Assembly: GCF_000166135.1 (NCBI RefSeq) | Contig: NC_014666.1 | Location: 8,246,001-8,310,000, forward strand | From: Pseudofrankia inefficax | GTDB lineage: Bacteria > Actinomycetota > Actinomycetes > Frankiales > Frankiaceae | Reading direction: 5' to 3' | Length of the DNA: 64,000 nt | Part shown: in pieces, positions 44,579 through 52,058 of the stretch | Position numbering within the stretch: position 1 is the stretch's first letter | Layout of the letters: the number at the start of each line of letters is the position of its first letter | Notes under the pieces: generated by a model | Told to the model about the DNA's origin: nothing | The model's input: the letters and a program-made list of their open reading frames with translations, nothing else | Database searches by the model: none | Program-made: the position numbers and the translations under genes

Positions 44579-44655
44579 ATGATCGCCGTCTTAGCCCTCG
44601 GGTGGTCGTGGTCGGGGGTGATCCACGACCACCCGAGGGCGGAAGCAGCGATCAT
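44579..44655. repeat. Dispersed palindromic repeat, copy R4 (best hairpin)
   Basis: 77 bp. The inner 18-bp arms (44594-44611 and 44623-44640) are perfectly complementary around an 11-nt loop; the outer ATGATCG/CGATCAT ends also pair. It lies 41 bp past the stop of the GT2-GT39 gene. Of the five copies this one has the longest uninterrupted stem. Confidence 0.85.
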
Positions 44656-44669
44656 TGGGGGCCCGGGCC

Positions 44670-44695
44670 CGGGTCGGGGTCGGGGTCGGGGTCGG
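44670..44695 (+). repeat. GGGGTC tandem array, possible G-quadruplex
   Basis: Four runs of three to four G separated by TC on the plus strand, directly after the stop of the minus-strand glycosyltransferase gene. The spacing satisfies the usual intramolecular G-quadruplex pattern. A role in stopping transcription would be inference. Confidence 0.5.
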
Positions 44696-44696
44696 C

Positions 44697-47600
44697 CTAG
44701 GCGGCGGCTCCGGGCTTCGTGGGCTTGGTCAGGTCGTAGAGGGTCTGGCCGCCGATGGTGACGGAGGTGAAGTTCTTCTGCACCCAGGACGAGATCTCGC
44801 TGTCGGAGCCGCCGCCACCACGCAGGCCGCCACCGAAGCCGCCCCCGCCCAGGAAGTAGTGGATCTTCCTGGTGGCGACGTCCCGTTGGAACTCGGCGAG
44901 GGTGATCGCCGGATCCCCGCCGGAGAAGCCGCCGATGGCCATGACCGGCTTGCCACCGGTCGAGAGTTCCAGGGTCGCCGCGGACTGGGAGTTGGCCACC
45001 GCGGCGACCCAGCGGTACCCCGCGGCGCCTTCGGTGAGCAGGGTCGTGACCGCCGCGTTCGACGAACCGCCGTCCGGCCCGCCGAATCCGCCGCCGAACG
45101 GCCCACCGTTCTGACGGGTGCCGCCACCGAGACGGTCGCCGCCCGGATTCGAGCCGTCGGCTGAGCCACCGCCCGGGATCAAGCCGCGGCCCTGATTGGT
45201 GCCGCCACCCTGATTCGCCCCCCCGCCGGGGAGCGCACCGCCGCCGGGAGCCTGCCCGCCGAAGCCACCGGGGAGGCCGCCCTGACCGAAGCCCTGACCG
45301 CCGAAGCCCTGACCGCCGAAGCGGTTCTCGTCGCGGCCGGTGCCGCCGGCCGCCCCGCCCGCCCGCGCGCCGATCGCGAACGGCGCCCCACCACCGCGGT
45401 TGCCGGGCCCGGCCAGCGGAGTCGCGCCCGTGTGCGCCGTCCCGGCGGTGTCGAGGGCATACGCGGTCGGCCCGGCGAGCAGGCCGACCCCCGCCAGCGC
45501 CGCGATCCCGACGGTCGCGGCCGAGGTCCGCCCGCGCGTGGCGAACCTGTCCAGCACCGGCAGGGAGCCACGGCGCGCGGGCGGGCTGGCCGACCCGTGC
45601 AGCACCGGCGACGAGCCGTCAGCCGGGTCCGGCACCTCGACGGTCGCGGCGGCCGGGCGCCCAGCCGCGACCAGCGTCAGCAACGCCGCCAGCACCCCCG
45701 CGACCAGCACCGGCACGCGCAGCCAGCTCTCCCAGTCGATCCGGCCGAGCAGGCGGTAGGCCCACCAGCCGCTCACCCCGAAGCTGGCCGCCAGGAAGAG
45801 CCGGGAGATCAGATCTTCCCGGTCCCGCCACAGGACGAGGGCCCCGATCGCGACCGTCGCTCCGACCGACGGCGCGAGCGCGATCGAGTAGTACTCGTGG
45901 ATCGTCCCCTTCATGTAGCTGAACACCAGTCCGGAGCCGACCAGCCAGCCGCCCCACAGCACCAGCCCGGCCCGGGCCAGGTCGGTGCGGGCCGCCCGGC
46001 GGGTCGCCCACAGGCCGCCGACCAGCAGGATCAGCGCGGCGGGCAGCAACCAGGAGATCTGGGCGCCGAAGTTCTGGGAGAACAGCCGGCCGATGCCGGC
46101 CGAGCCACCAAATCCGCCGAACCCGCCACCACCGCGACCTGGGGCCCCGTTCCCGCCGGGAAATCCGGGGAGGTCGCCCGTCGCGGCGCGGCGGGTCAAC
46201 GCGTCACGCAACGCACTGGTCGCGGCGCCGCCGCGCGGCGCGCCGCCGCGGTTCCCGTCGCCGCCGAAGATCCGTCCGAAGCCGTTGTAGCCGAAGGCCA
46301 GGCCGAGCTCGCTGTCGTTCTGCGAGCCGCCGACGAACGGCCGGGACCCCGAAGGCCACAGCTCGACGGTGGCCACCCACCAGCCGGCGCCGACCACGAC
46401 GCCAACCCCGCCCAGCAGCACGTGCCCGACCCGGCGCAGGAACGCCGGCGGCGCCGCGATCAGGTAGACGAGCGCGAACGCCGGGAGCACGAGAAAGGCC
46501 TGCAGCATCTTGGTCAGGAACCCGAACCCGACGGCGACCCCGGCCAGCAGGATCCACCGCCATGAACCACGCTCGACGGCCCTGGTCACGCAGTAGCCGC
46601 CGACCACCATGGTCAGGACGAGCAGCGCGTCCGGGTTGTTGAACCGGAACATCAGTGCCGCGACCGGGGTCAGCGCGCAGAGCAGCCCGGCGAGCAGGCC
46701 GGCGCGCGGGCCGGCCACCCGGCGCACCGCCGCGAACAGCACCCCGACGCTCGCGACCCCGCACAGCGCGTCCGGCACGAGCATGCTCCAGCTGGAGAAG
46801 CCGAAGATCCGCCCGGACAGTGCCATCAGCCACAGCGAGGCCGGTGGCTTGTCGACGGTGATGTAGTTCGACGAGTCCAGCGAGCCGAAGAACATGGCCT
46901 TCCAGCTCAGCGTTCCGGCCTGGACAGCCGCGGCATAGAAGGTGTTGCCGTAGCCGGACGCACCGAGGTCCCACAGGTAGAGGGCAGCCGTCGCGGCGAG
47001 CAGCACGAGCAGCGCCGGCTGGACCCAGCTCGGATCGCCCGGCCGCCCGCGCACGAGCCGCCCGGGCCAGCTCCGCCAGCCGGCGGGCCCCGGACCGGGC
47101 GGCGGCGGGGTCGTCGTGGCACCGGCTGCGAGCACCGGCTCCCCGGGCGCGAGCACACCGGAGGCTGTGGGCGCGGGCATCTCGACGGCCGGCTCCGCCG
47201 CGGCCCGGCCGTCGCCGTGTGGCTGTGACGGGATCGCCGGGACGGCCGGGACGGCCTGGACGGCCGCGGCCGCCGGGTCGGCGTCCGCCGGGTCGGGGCG
47301 GTCGCCACTGTCGGCGGCGGGGACGGTGGTCATGGGCCGATCTCCAGTGATCGAGGGCGAAGGGACGAGAACGGCGCCGTCGTCGGCGCCGCGCGGCCGG
47401 CCTGGCAGCGGCGGTCGCGCGAGCTCGGCGCGCAGCACCCGCACCGGCAGCCGGCGGGTCAGCAGGCCCCGGGCCACCCGGGCGATCCCGCGCAGGTCGG
47501 CGAGGGCGGTGGGGACGATGGCCACCCGGCTGTCCGGGTCGTCCACCCAGTCGACCGGAACCTCGTGAATCCGCAGCCCGGACCGTTCGGCCAGCACGAG

Positions 47601-48437
47601 CAGTTCGGTGTCAAAGAACCAGGCGGTGTCCTCGACGTACGGGAGCAGCCGGTGCGCCACGTCGGCGCGAACCGCCTTGAACCCACACTGGGCGTCCGAG
47701 AAGCGGGTCCGCAGCGTGGCGCGGAGCAGCAGGTTGTAGCACCGGGAGATCAGCTCACGCTTGGGCCCGCGCACCACCCGGGCTCCCGGCGCGAGCCGCG
47801 AGCCGATGGCGACGTCCGAATGCCCGGAGATCAGCGGCGCGACCAGCGGCAGCAGCGCGCCCAGGTCGGTGGACAGGTCGACGTCCATGTACGCGACGAC
47901 GGTCGCGCGGCTGGTGGACCAGGCCGCCCGCAGCGCCCGGCCACGGCCCTTCGCCGGCAGCCGGGTGGCGCCGACGCCGGGCAGCCGTGTGGCGAGCTCC
48001 TCGGCGAGCGCCCAGGTCCGGTCGGTGCTGGCGTTGTCGACGATCGTGATCTGAAAGCTGAAGGGGAAGCCGTCGAGCAGGAACGCGTGCAGCCGTCGCA
48101 CGCTCGGGCCGACGTCTGCTTCCTCGTTGTGGACCGGGATCACGATCTCGACCGCCGGGCGGTCACTCAGCCGCGCGGTCACCAGCTGGGGTTCGACCGG
48201 CCGGGGCTCGGCCGGGTCGGGCTCGACCGGTGTGAGCCGGGTCGGCTGGGCCGGCACGGGCTCCGGCGGGCCGGGCGTCCGTGCCGGTGCCGACGATGCC
48301 GCCGAGGGGAGAGCGGCGGACGTCGGCACCGGCGTCCCGGGGACGACCGACAGGGACCAGGCCGGCACTGGGATGGGAACGACGCCCGGGGTGCCTGACA
48401 TGCGTGGCGCCACCCCCGGCCGCCGTTCCCATCCCAT
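44697..48437 (-). CDS. Fused GT2 polyprenyl-sugar synthase and GT39/ArnT-like membrane glycosyltransferase
   Basis: 1246 residues. The N-terminal ~360 residues are a GT2 domain: EIVIPVHNEEADVGPSVRRL, DVDLSTDLGALLPLV with the DxD-like acidic residues, CGFKAVRADVAHRL, DTELLVLAERSGLRI. A Pro/Ala linker leads to a GT39-like part with about ten helices and extracellular ITVDKPPASLWLMALSG. A Gly-rich spacer (about residues 1020-1150) precedes the C-terminal domain YRWVAAVANSQSAATLELST, then GKPVMAIGGFSGGDPA. In Bacillus the YkcC and YkcB proteins are the separate counterparts. Start 48437 or 48401. Likely makes and uses a lipid-linked sugar. Confidence 0.9.
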   Translation of the reverse strand: MGWERRPGVAPRMSGTPGVVPIPVPAWSLSVVPGTPVPTSAALPSAASSAPARTPGPPEPVPAQPTRLTPVEPDPAEPRPVEPQLVTARLSDRPAVEIVIPVHNEEADVGPSVRRLHAFLLDGFPFSFQITIVDNASTDRTWALAEELATRLPGVGATRLPAKGRGRALRAAWSTSRATVVAYMDVDLSTDLGALLPLVAPLISGHSDVAIGSRLAPGARVVRGPKRELISRCYNLLLRATLRTRFSDAQCGFKAVRADVAHRLLPYVEDTAWFFDTELLVLAERSGLRIHEVPVDWVDDPDSRVAIVPTALADLRGIARVARGLLTRRLPVRVLRAELARPPLPGRPRGADDGAVLVPSPSITGDRPMTTVPAADSGDRPDPADADPAAAAVQAVPAVPAIPSQPHGDGRAAAEPAVEMPAPTASGVLAPGEPVLAAGATTTPPPPGPGPAGWRSWPGRLVRGRPGDPSWVQPALLVLLAATAALYLWDLGASGYGNTFYAAAVQAGTLSWKAMFFGSLDSSNYITVDKPPASLWLMALSGRIFGFSSWSMLVPDALCGVASVGVLFAAVRRVAGPRAGLLAGLLCALTPVAALMFRFNNPDALLVLTMVVGGYCVTRAVERGSWRWILLAGVAVGFGFLTKMLQAFLVLPAFALVYLIAAPPAFLRRVGHVLLGGVGVVVGAGWWVATVELWPSGSRPFVGGSQNDSELGLAFGYNGFGRIFGGDGNRGGAPRGGAATSALRDALTRRAATGDLPGFPGGNGAPGRGGGGFGGFGGSAGIGRLFSQNFGAQISWLLPAALILLVGGLWATRRAARTDLARAGLVLWGGWLVGSGLVFSYMKGTIHEYYSIALAPSVGATVAIGALVLWRDREDLISRLFLAASFGVSGWWAYRLLGRIDWESWLRVPVLVAGVLAALLTLVAAGRPAAATVEVPDPADGSSPVLHGSASPPARRGSLPVLDRFATRGRTSAATVGIAALAGVGLLAGPTAYALDTAGTAHTGATPLAGPGNRGGGAPFAIGARAGGAAGGTGRDENRFGGQGFGGQGFGQGGLPGGFGGQAPGGGALPGGGANQGGGTNQGRGLIPGGGSADGSNPGGDRLGGGTRQNGGPFGGGFGGPDGGSSNAAVTTLLTEGAAGYRWVAAVANSQSAATLELSTGGKPVMAIGGFSGGDPAITLAEFQRDVATRKIHYFLGGGGFGGGLRGGGGSDSEISSWVQKNFTSVTIGGQTLYDLTKPTKPGAAA

Positions 48438-48723
48438 GCTCGACAGCTTGGCCGCGCCGGTTAGGACGAGCCTTGCCGCAGGCTTGGAATCTCCTGAACT
48501 CCAGCTATCACAGAGCGTCCATCAATGGCATAGCCGGGCTTTTCCGACTGCGACACCGGTGTAAAAGAAATTCATCGGACAACACCGGCGACCACCCGGC
48601 AGAGCCGAACAGCCCGAGCGGATCTGGGCCGGACGCCCGGACCGGCCGAAGCCGCTCCAGCCCTGGTGACGCCGCCTGCCCGCACGCCTCGGCCGAAATC
48701 AGCCGGGCACGTCCGAGCGGACG
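48438..48723. other. Intergenic stretch upstream of the glycosyltransferase gene
   Basis: 286 bp with no gene. The part 48490-48580 is the least G+C-rich and probably contains the promoter of the GT2-GT39 gene. The 3' end of the XdhC-family gene on the same strand lies at 48724. Confidence 0.35.
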
Positions 48724-50016
48724 TCAGAATAGGGCCCCGGTCGGCACGCCGGATGGCTCGTGAATGCGACCGGCTGTGGCCGTCAGTGGCGCCCCGGTGC
48801 CACCCCACCTCGCCTGGACGATCTCGGCGGCGATCGCGACCGCCGTCTCCTCCGGGGTGCGGCCGCCGAGGTCGAGCCCGATCGGCGAACGCAGCCGGGC
48901 CAGCTCGGCCTCGGTGAGGCCATCCGCGCGCAGTCGCTCCAGCCGGTCGGCGTGGGTGCGCCGCGAGCCCATCGCGCCGACGTAGGCAGCGGGCGACCGC
49001 AGCGCCACCCGCAGCAGCGGAAGGTCGAACTTCGGGTCGTGGGTCAGTACGCAGATCACCGTGCGCGCATCGATCGCGACCCGCTCCAGGTAGCGGGACG
49101 GCCATTCGCAGACCACCTCATCGGCGTCCGGGAACCGCCTGGCGGTCGCGAAGACCGGCCTCGCGTCGCAGACCGTCACCCGGTAGCCCAGGAACCGGCC
49201 GATCGAGACGACGGCCGCCGCGTAGTCGATGGCGCCGAAAACGAGCATCCGAGGTGGCGGAGCGAAGGCCTGCACGAAGACCGTCACGGCGTCGGCGGGC
49301 AGCCCGGCCGCGTCCGCCAGGCTGTCGGCCGCCCGGCCCGACCACGCCTGAGCCGGCTGGGGATCCGGGGCGCGGCTGCCGGAGGGGCCATCCCCGGGTG
49401 CGTCTCGGTTGGCCGCGTCGACCGGGGAGCGCTCGCCACAGGGGCCGTAGTGGCGGACGCCCGTGCGGCCGGCCGCGAGCATGCCCCTGGCGTCGTCGAT
49501 GACGGCATGGTCGAGGCCGGGCGACCCCAGCGTGCCGACCACCCGGTCGGCCCAGACGGCGAGCTGTCGGCCGAGACCGCCGGGCCCGCCGGCCGGGCCG
49601 CCCTCGCCTCGGCCGGGACCGGCATCCGGGGCAGGGCCGGCCAGGATCGTGACGAGGGCGACCGGGACGTCGGCCGCGAGGGAATCCAACGTCTCGAACA
49701 TCGGCTCACTGGTCGGCGCGACGAGGATGTCGATGATCCCGCCGCAGGTCAGGCCGACGGCGAACGCGTCATCGTCCGAGATCCCATAGGTCGTCAGGAC
49801 CGGCGCACCGGTCGCGAGCACCTCGGTCGCGACGTCGTAGACGGCACCCTCGACGCATCCACCGGACACGCTGCCCAGCGCTTCGCCGGTCGCGTCGACG
49901 GCCATCACCGCGCCCGGCTGCCGCGGCGCGCTCCCGCGCACCCCGACCACGGTCGCGACGGCGAACGGGGTCCCGGAGCGCCGCCATCCGCGCAGTTGCT
50001 CGGTCAGCTCACGCAT
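48724..50016 (-). CDS. XdhC/CoxI-family molybdenum-enzyme maturation protein
   Basis: 430 residues. N-terminal XdhC domain with SAPRQPGAVMAVDATGEALG and GSVSGGCVEGAVYDVATEVL; C-terminal Rossmann domain with MLVFGAIDYAAAVVSIGRFL and AYVGAMGSRRTHADRLERLR. A Gly/Pro-rich insert of about 70 residues separates the halves. In known systems XdhC binds molybdenum cofactor and hands it to xanthine dehydrogenase-type enzymes after sulfuration. ATG 50016 is chosen over the frame opening at 50079. Divergent from the MobA-like gene. Confidence 0.92.
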   Translation of the reverse strand: MRELTEQLRGWRRSGTPFAVATVVGVRGSAPRQPGAVMAVDATGEALGSVSGGCVEGAVYDVATEVLATGAPVLTTYGISDDDAFAVGLTCGGIIDILVAPTSEPMFETLDSLAADVPVALVTILAGPAPDAGPGRGEGGPAGGPGGLGRQLAVWADRVVGTLGSPGLDHAVIDDARGMLAAGRTGVRHYGPCGERSPVDAANRDAPGDGPSGSRAPDPQPAQAWSGRAADSLADAAGLPADAVTVFVQAFAPPPRMLVFGAIDYAAAVVSIGRFLGYRVTVCDARPVFATARRFPDADEVVCEWPSRYLERVAIDARTVICVLTHDPKFDLPLLRVALRSPAAYVGAMGSRRTHADRLERLRADGLTEAELARLRSPIGLDLGGRTPEETAVAIAAEIVQARWGGTGAPLTATAGRIHEPSGVPTGALF

Positions 50017-50219
50017 CGCGCGCCACCCCCTGTCGTTCGCCCACCCGACCCCGCAAGCCGGGCGCCCGGCCCAGATCACTTGGCCCGTATGTCCAGATTC
50101 GCGCGCCGAGCCGCCAGGTGCACTGACTTGGCGATCGCCGCCACGGGAGCTGGGCTCAGGCCGGCGCCCCGGACGACCGCGGCGGCGCGGTGAAACCCGT
50201 TCCAGGATAGAAACGATGC

Positions 50220-50885
50220 GTGGAGGTCGCTGGGCTGCTGCTGGCGGCGGGCGCCGGGCGACGCCTCGGCAGGCCCAAGGCGCTGGTCGGCTGGGACGGC
50301 GCTCCGCTCGTCGTGCGCGGGCTGCGGCTGCTCGACGCGGCCGGGTGCTCCCCGCTGCTGGTCACCGTCGGCGCCGCCGCCGACCAGGTCGTCGACGTCG
50401 TCCGCTCGGCCGAACCCATGGGTGGCGTCGAGATCGTCCGGGTGGACGACTGGCCCGAGGGGATGGGCGCCTCGCTGCGCGCGGGCCTCGCGGCCCTCGC
50501 GGCAACCACCGCCGAGGCGGTCGTGATCGCCCTCGTCGACCAGCCGTTCGTCGAGCCGGACCTGGTCAGACGGTTGATCGCCACCGCCGCGGGCAGCCCT
50601 GAGCCGGTGCCGGGCACGGCGACGGCACCGGCGGCCGTCGTCGCCGGCTTCGGCGGCCGGCCACGCAACCCGGTGCTGCTACACAGAGCCATCTGGCCGG
50701 ACGTCGCCCGGCTGGCCCAGGGCGACGTCGGCGCCCGGGCGTGGCTGCGCTCTCACCCCGACGACGTCATCGTCGTACCGTGCGACGACCTGGGCACGCC
50801 CGAGGACATCGACACCCAGGCCGACCTCGCCCGCCTCGCCAGACCGCCGGAGACGGGCTCTCAGCGTTCGGTGGCCCCTGAGTAA
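50220..50885 (+). CDS. MobA-like molybdenum cofactor nucleotidyltransferase
   Basis: 221 residues. The nucleotide loop LLLAAGAGRRLGRPKAL at 6-22 is the MobA/MocA signature, with VDDWPEGMGASLRAGLAAL and VVIALVDQPFVEPDLVRRL following. Such proteins add CMP or GMP to molybdopterin. Next to XdhC this gives a small cofactor-maturation pair, although no molybdenum-hydroxylase gene is in view. GTG 50220 starts MEVAGLLLAAG. Confidence 0.92.
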   Translation: MEVAGLLLAAGAGRRLGRPKALVGWDGAPLVVRGLRLLDAAGCSPLLVTVGAAADQVVDVVRSAEPMGGVEIVRVDDWPEGMGASLRAGLAALAATTAEAVVIALVDQPFVEPDLVRRLIATAAGSPEPVPGTATAPAAVVAGFGGRPRNPVLLHRAIWPDVARLAQGDVGARAWLRSHPDDVIVVPCDDLGTPEDIDTQADLARLARPPETGSQRSVAPE

Positions 50886-50966
50886 CGCGCGTCGCCGCCG
50901 GACCCGGCGCGGGCCGCTGCCAGGACGGCGCAAGGCCTGGCAGGCGCGCCGCTGGGCCGCCTTGGG

Positions 50967-51215
50967 TCAGCCAGTGAGGCCGGCGGCTCGTCGCCGGCCC
51001 GCGCGGGTGCGCTGGGGGTCGGGGCTCACGGCGTCCGGGAACCGACGCAGGTATTCGCGTTCCAGCTCCAGCATTCGGCGGGTGTGCGTCTCGAAGGCGT
51101 CTTCGCTGCCCTCAAGGAAGGTCGCGTGCCGGGTCCGGTGCAGTTGACGCACCTCTCGAACGAGAGCGGCGTCGGACAGGTCACGGCCGGGGATGCCGTC
51201 GGGACGGTGGCTCAT
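50967..51215 (-). CDS. DUF6158-like small protein
   Basis: 82 residues, mostly one charged helix: DLSDAALVREVRQLHRTRHA, TFLEGSEDAFETHTRRMLEL, EREYLRRFPDAVSPDPQRTR. This pattern matches a small actinobacterial family that I know as DUF6158. Function unknown. The A/T-rich stretch at 51270-51295 upstream likely contains its promoter. Confidence 0.8.
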   Translation of the reverse strand: MSHRPDGIPGRDLSDAALVREVRQLHRTRHATFLEGSEDAFETHTRRMLELEREYLRRFPDAVSPDPQRTRAGRRRAAGLTG

Positions 51216-51312
51216 GACGACGCTCTACCCAGCCCCCTCAGCCACGAACCGGACCTGGTGCTCACGCACAGGACAATTTTCTACACTCTAAGTGACGAGG
51301 CACGGGCGGTCG

Positions 51313-51570
51313 TCAGAGCGGCTCCGGGGCGGGGATCGGTGGCATCGGAATGTCGGGGCCGGGCACGGGAGCGGGGTACGGGTCGGGCACCGGGCTCGGC
51401 GGGACCGGGTCCGGTACCGGGGCTGGGGGGGTGGGATCAGGGTCCGGCGCCGGCGGCACCGGGTCCGGCGGTCGCAGCGGGTCTCCCGGGCGCGGGCCGG
51501 GGCCGGGCGGCGGCAACACAGCGCGGTTCCCCGGGTACGCCTGGCGCTGGGCGAGCATGGTGGAGCTCAT
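51313..51570 (-). CDS. Proline-rich small protein
   Basis: 85 residues from ATG 51570, with a strong GAAGGAGG site. After MSSTMLAQRQAYPGNRAVLP nearly every second or third residue is Pro with Asp and Ala (PDPVPPAPDPDPTPPAPVPD), so the chain is extended and unstructured. The gene is divergent from the Hsp70 chimera with about 490 bp between. It could be a cell-wall spacer or a protein-interaction tail. No family recognised. Confidence 0.65.
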   Translation of the reverse strand: MSSTMLAQRQAYPGNRAVLPPPGPGPRPGDPLRPPDPVPPAPDPDPTPPAPVPDPVPPSPVPDPYPAPVPGPDIPMPPIPAPEPL

Positions 51571-52058
51571 AGCGGCCTCCTTCATCGCACCTTCCCAGCG
51601 TGCACCGCTCCCGCCGGTCCCCAAACCTCCGCGACGGAAACGAGCGAATTCCCGGAAACCGGCGAACCGCCCGAAACCCGGAGCGATCGCCGCGCCACCG
51701 GCGGCCCGACCTCCGGGCCGCCACGACGGCACCACGCGACGTTGGCGGACGACCGGCACCCGTGGCGGCCACGTAGGGCCTCCGTACCCGCGCGAAGAGG
51801 GCAACGATGTGCTCGGCTAGGATCGGTCGGACAAGTCGACCTCCAGGCGACGATGCCGGCCGACGACAGGCAATCCAGTACAGCCAACCCAGTGCGGATG
51901 TTGGGCCGAGCTTGGGCCAACCGGCAGGGTTGGAGGGCAGACAGCAGCCCGACGCGGCTGACCGGCCGATAGCGGACGGCGGTCACGACGGACTGACAGA
52001 GGTTCGTTCACCGGCGGCTCGTACGCGAGGCCCGGCGACACAGACGACGGAGGGCGCG
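51571..52058. other. Divergent intergenic region before the Hsp70 chimera
   Basis: 488 bp without a supported gene. An in-frame extension of the Hsp70 gene back to 51807 exists, but its sequence is Arg/Gln-rich and lacks a ribosome site. A short run of CCCGGAAACCGGCGAACCG-like repeats lies near 51654-51680. Confidence 0.35.

Larger units (their letters stand above)
44261..44696. other. Intergenic region with repeat R4 and a G-tract array
   Basis: 436 bp, no gene supported. It holds the DUF3089 promoter side (from 44261), repeat R4 (44579-44655) and the GGGGTC tandem array (about 44670-44695) just after the glycosyltransferase stop. Confidence 0.4.

Noticed and set aside
44579-44655. A small protein gene: both strands of the repeat give MIAV-ALGWSW-like frames
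   Set aside because: The same peptide pattern appears from every repeat copy on both strands, so it reflects the palindrome rather than coding.
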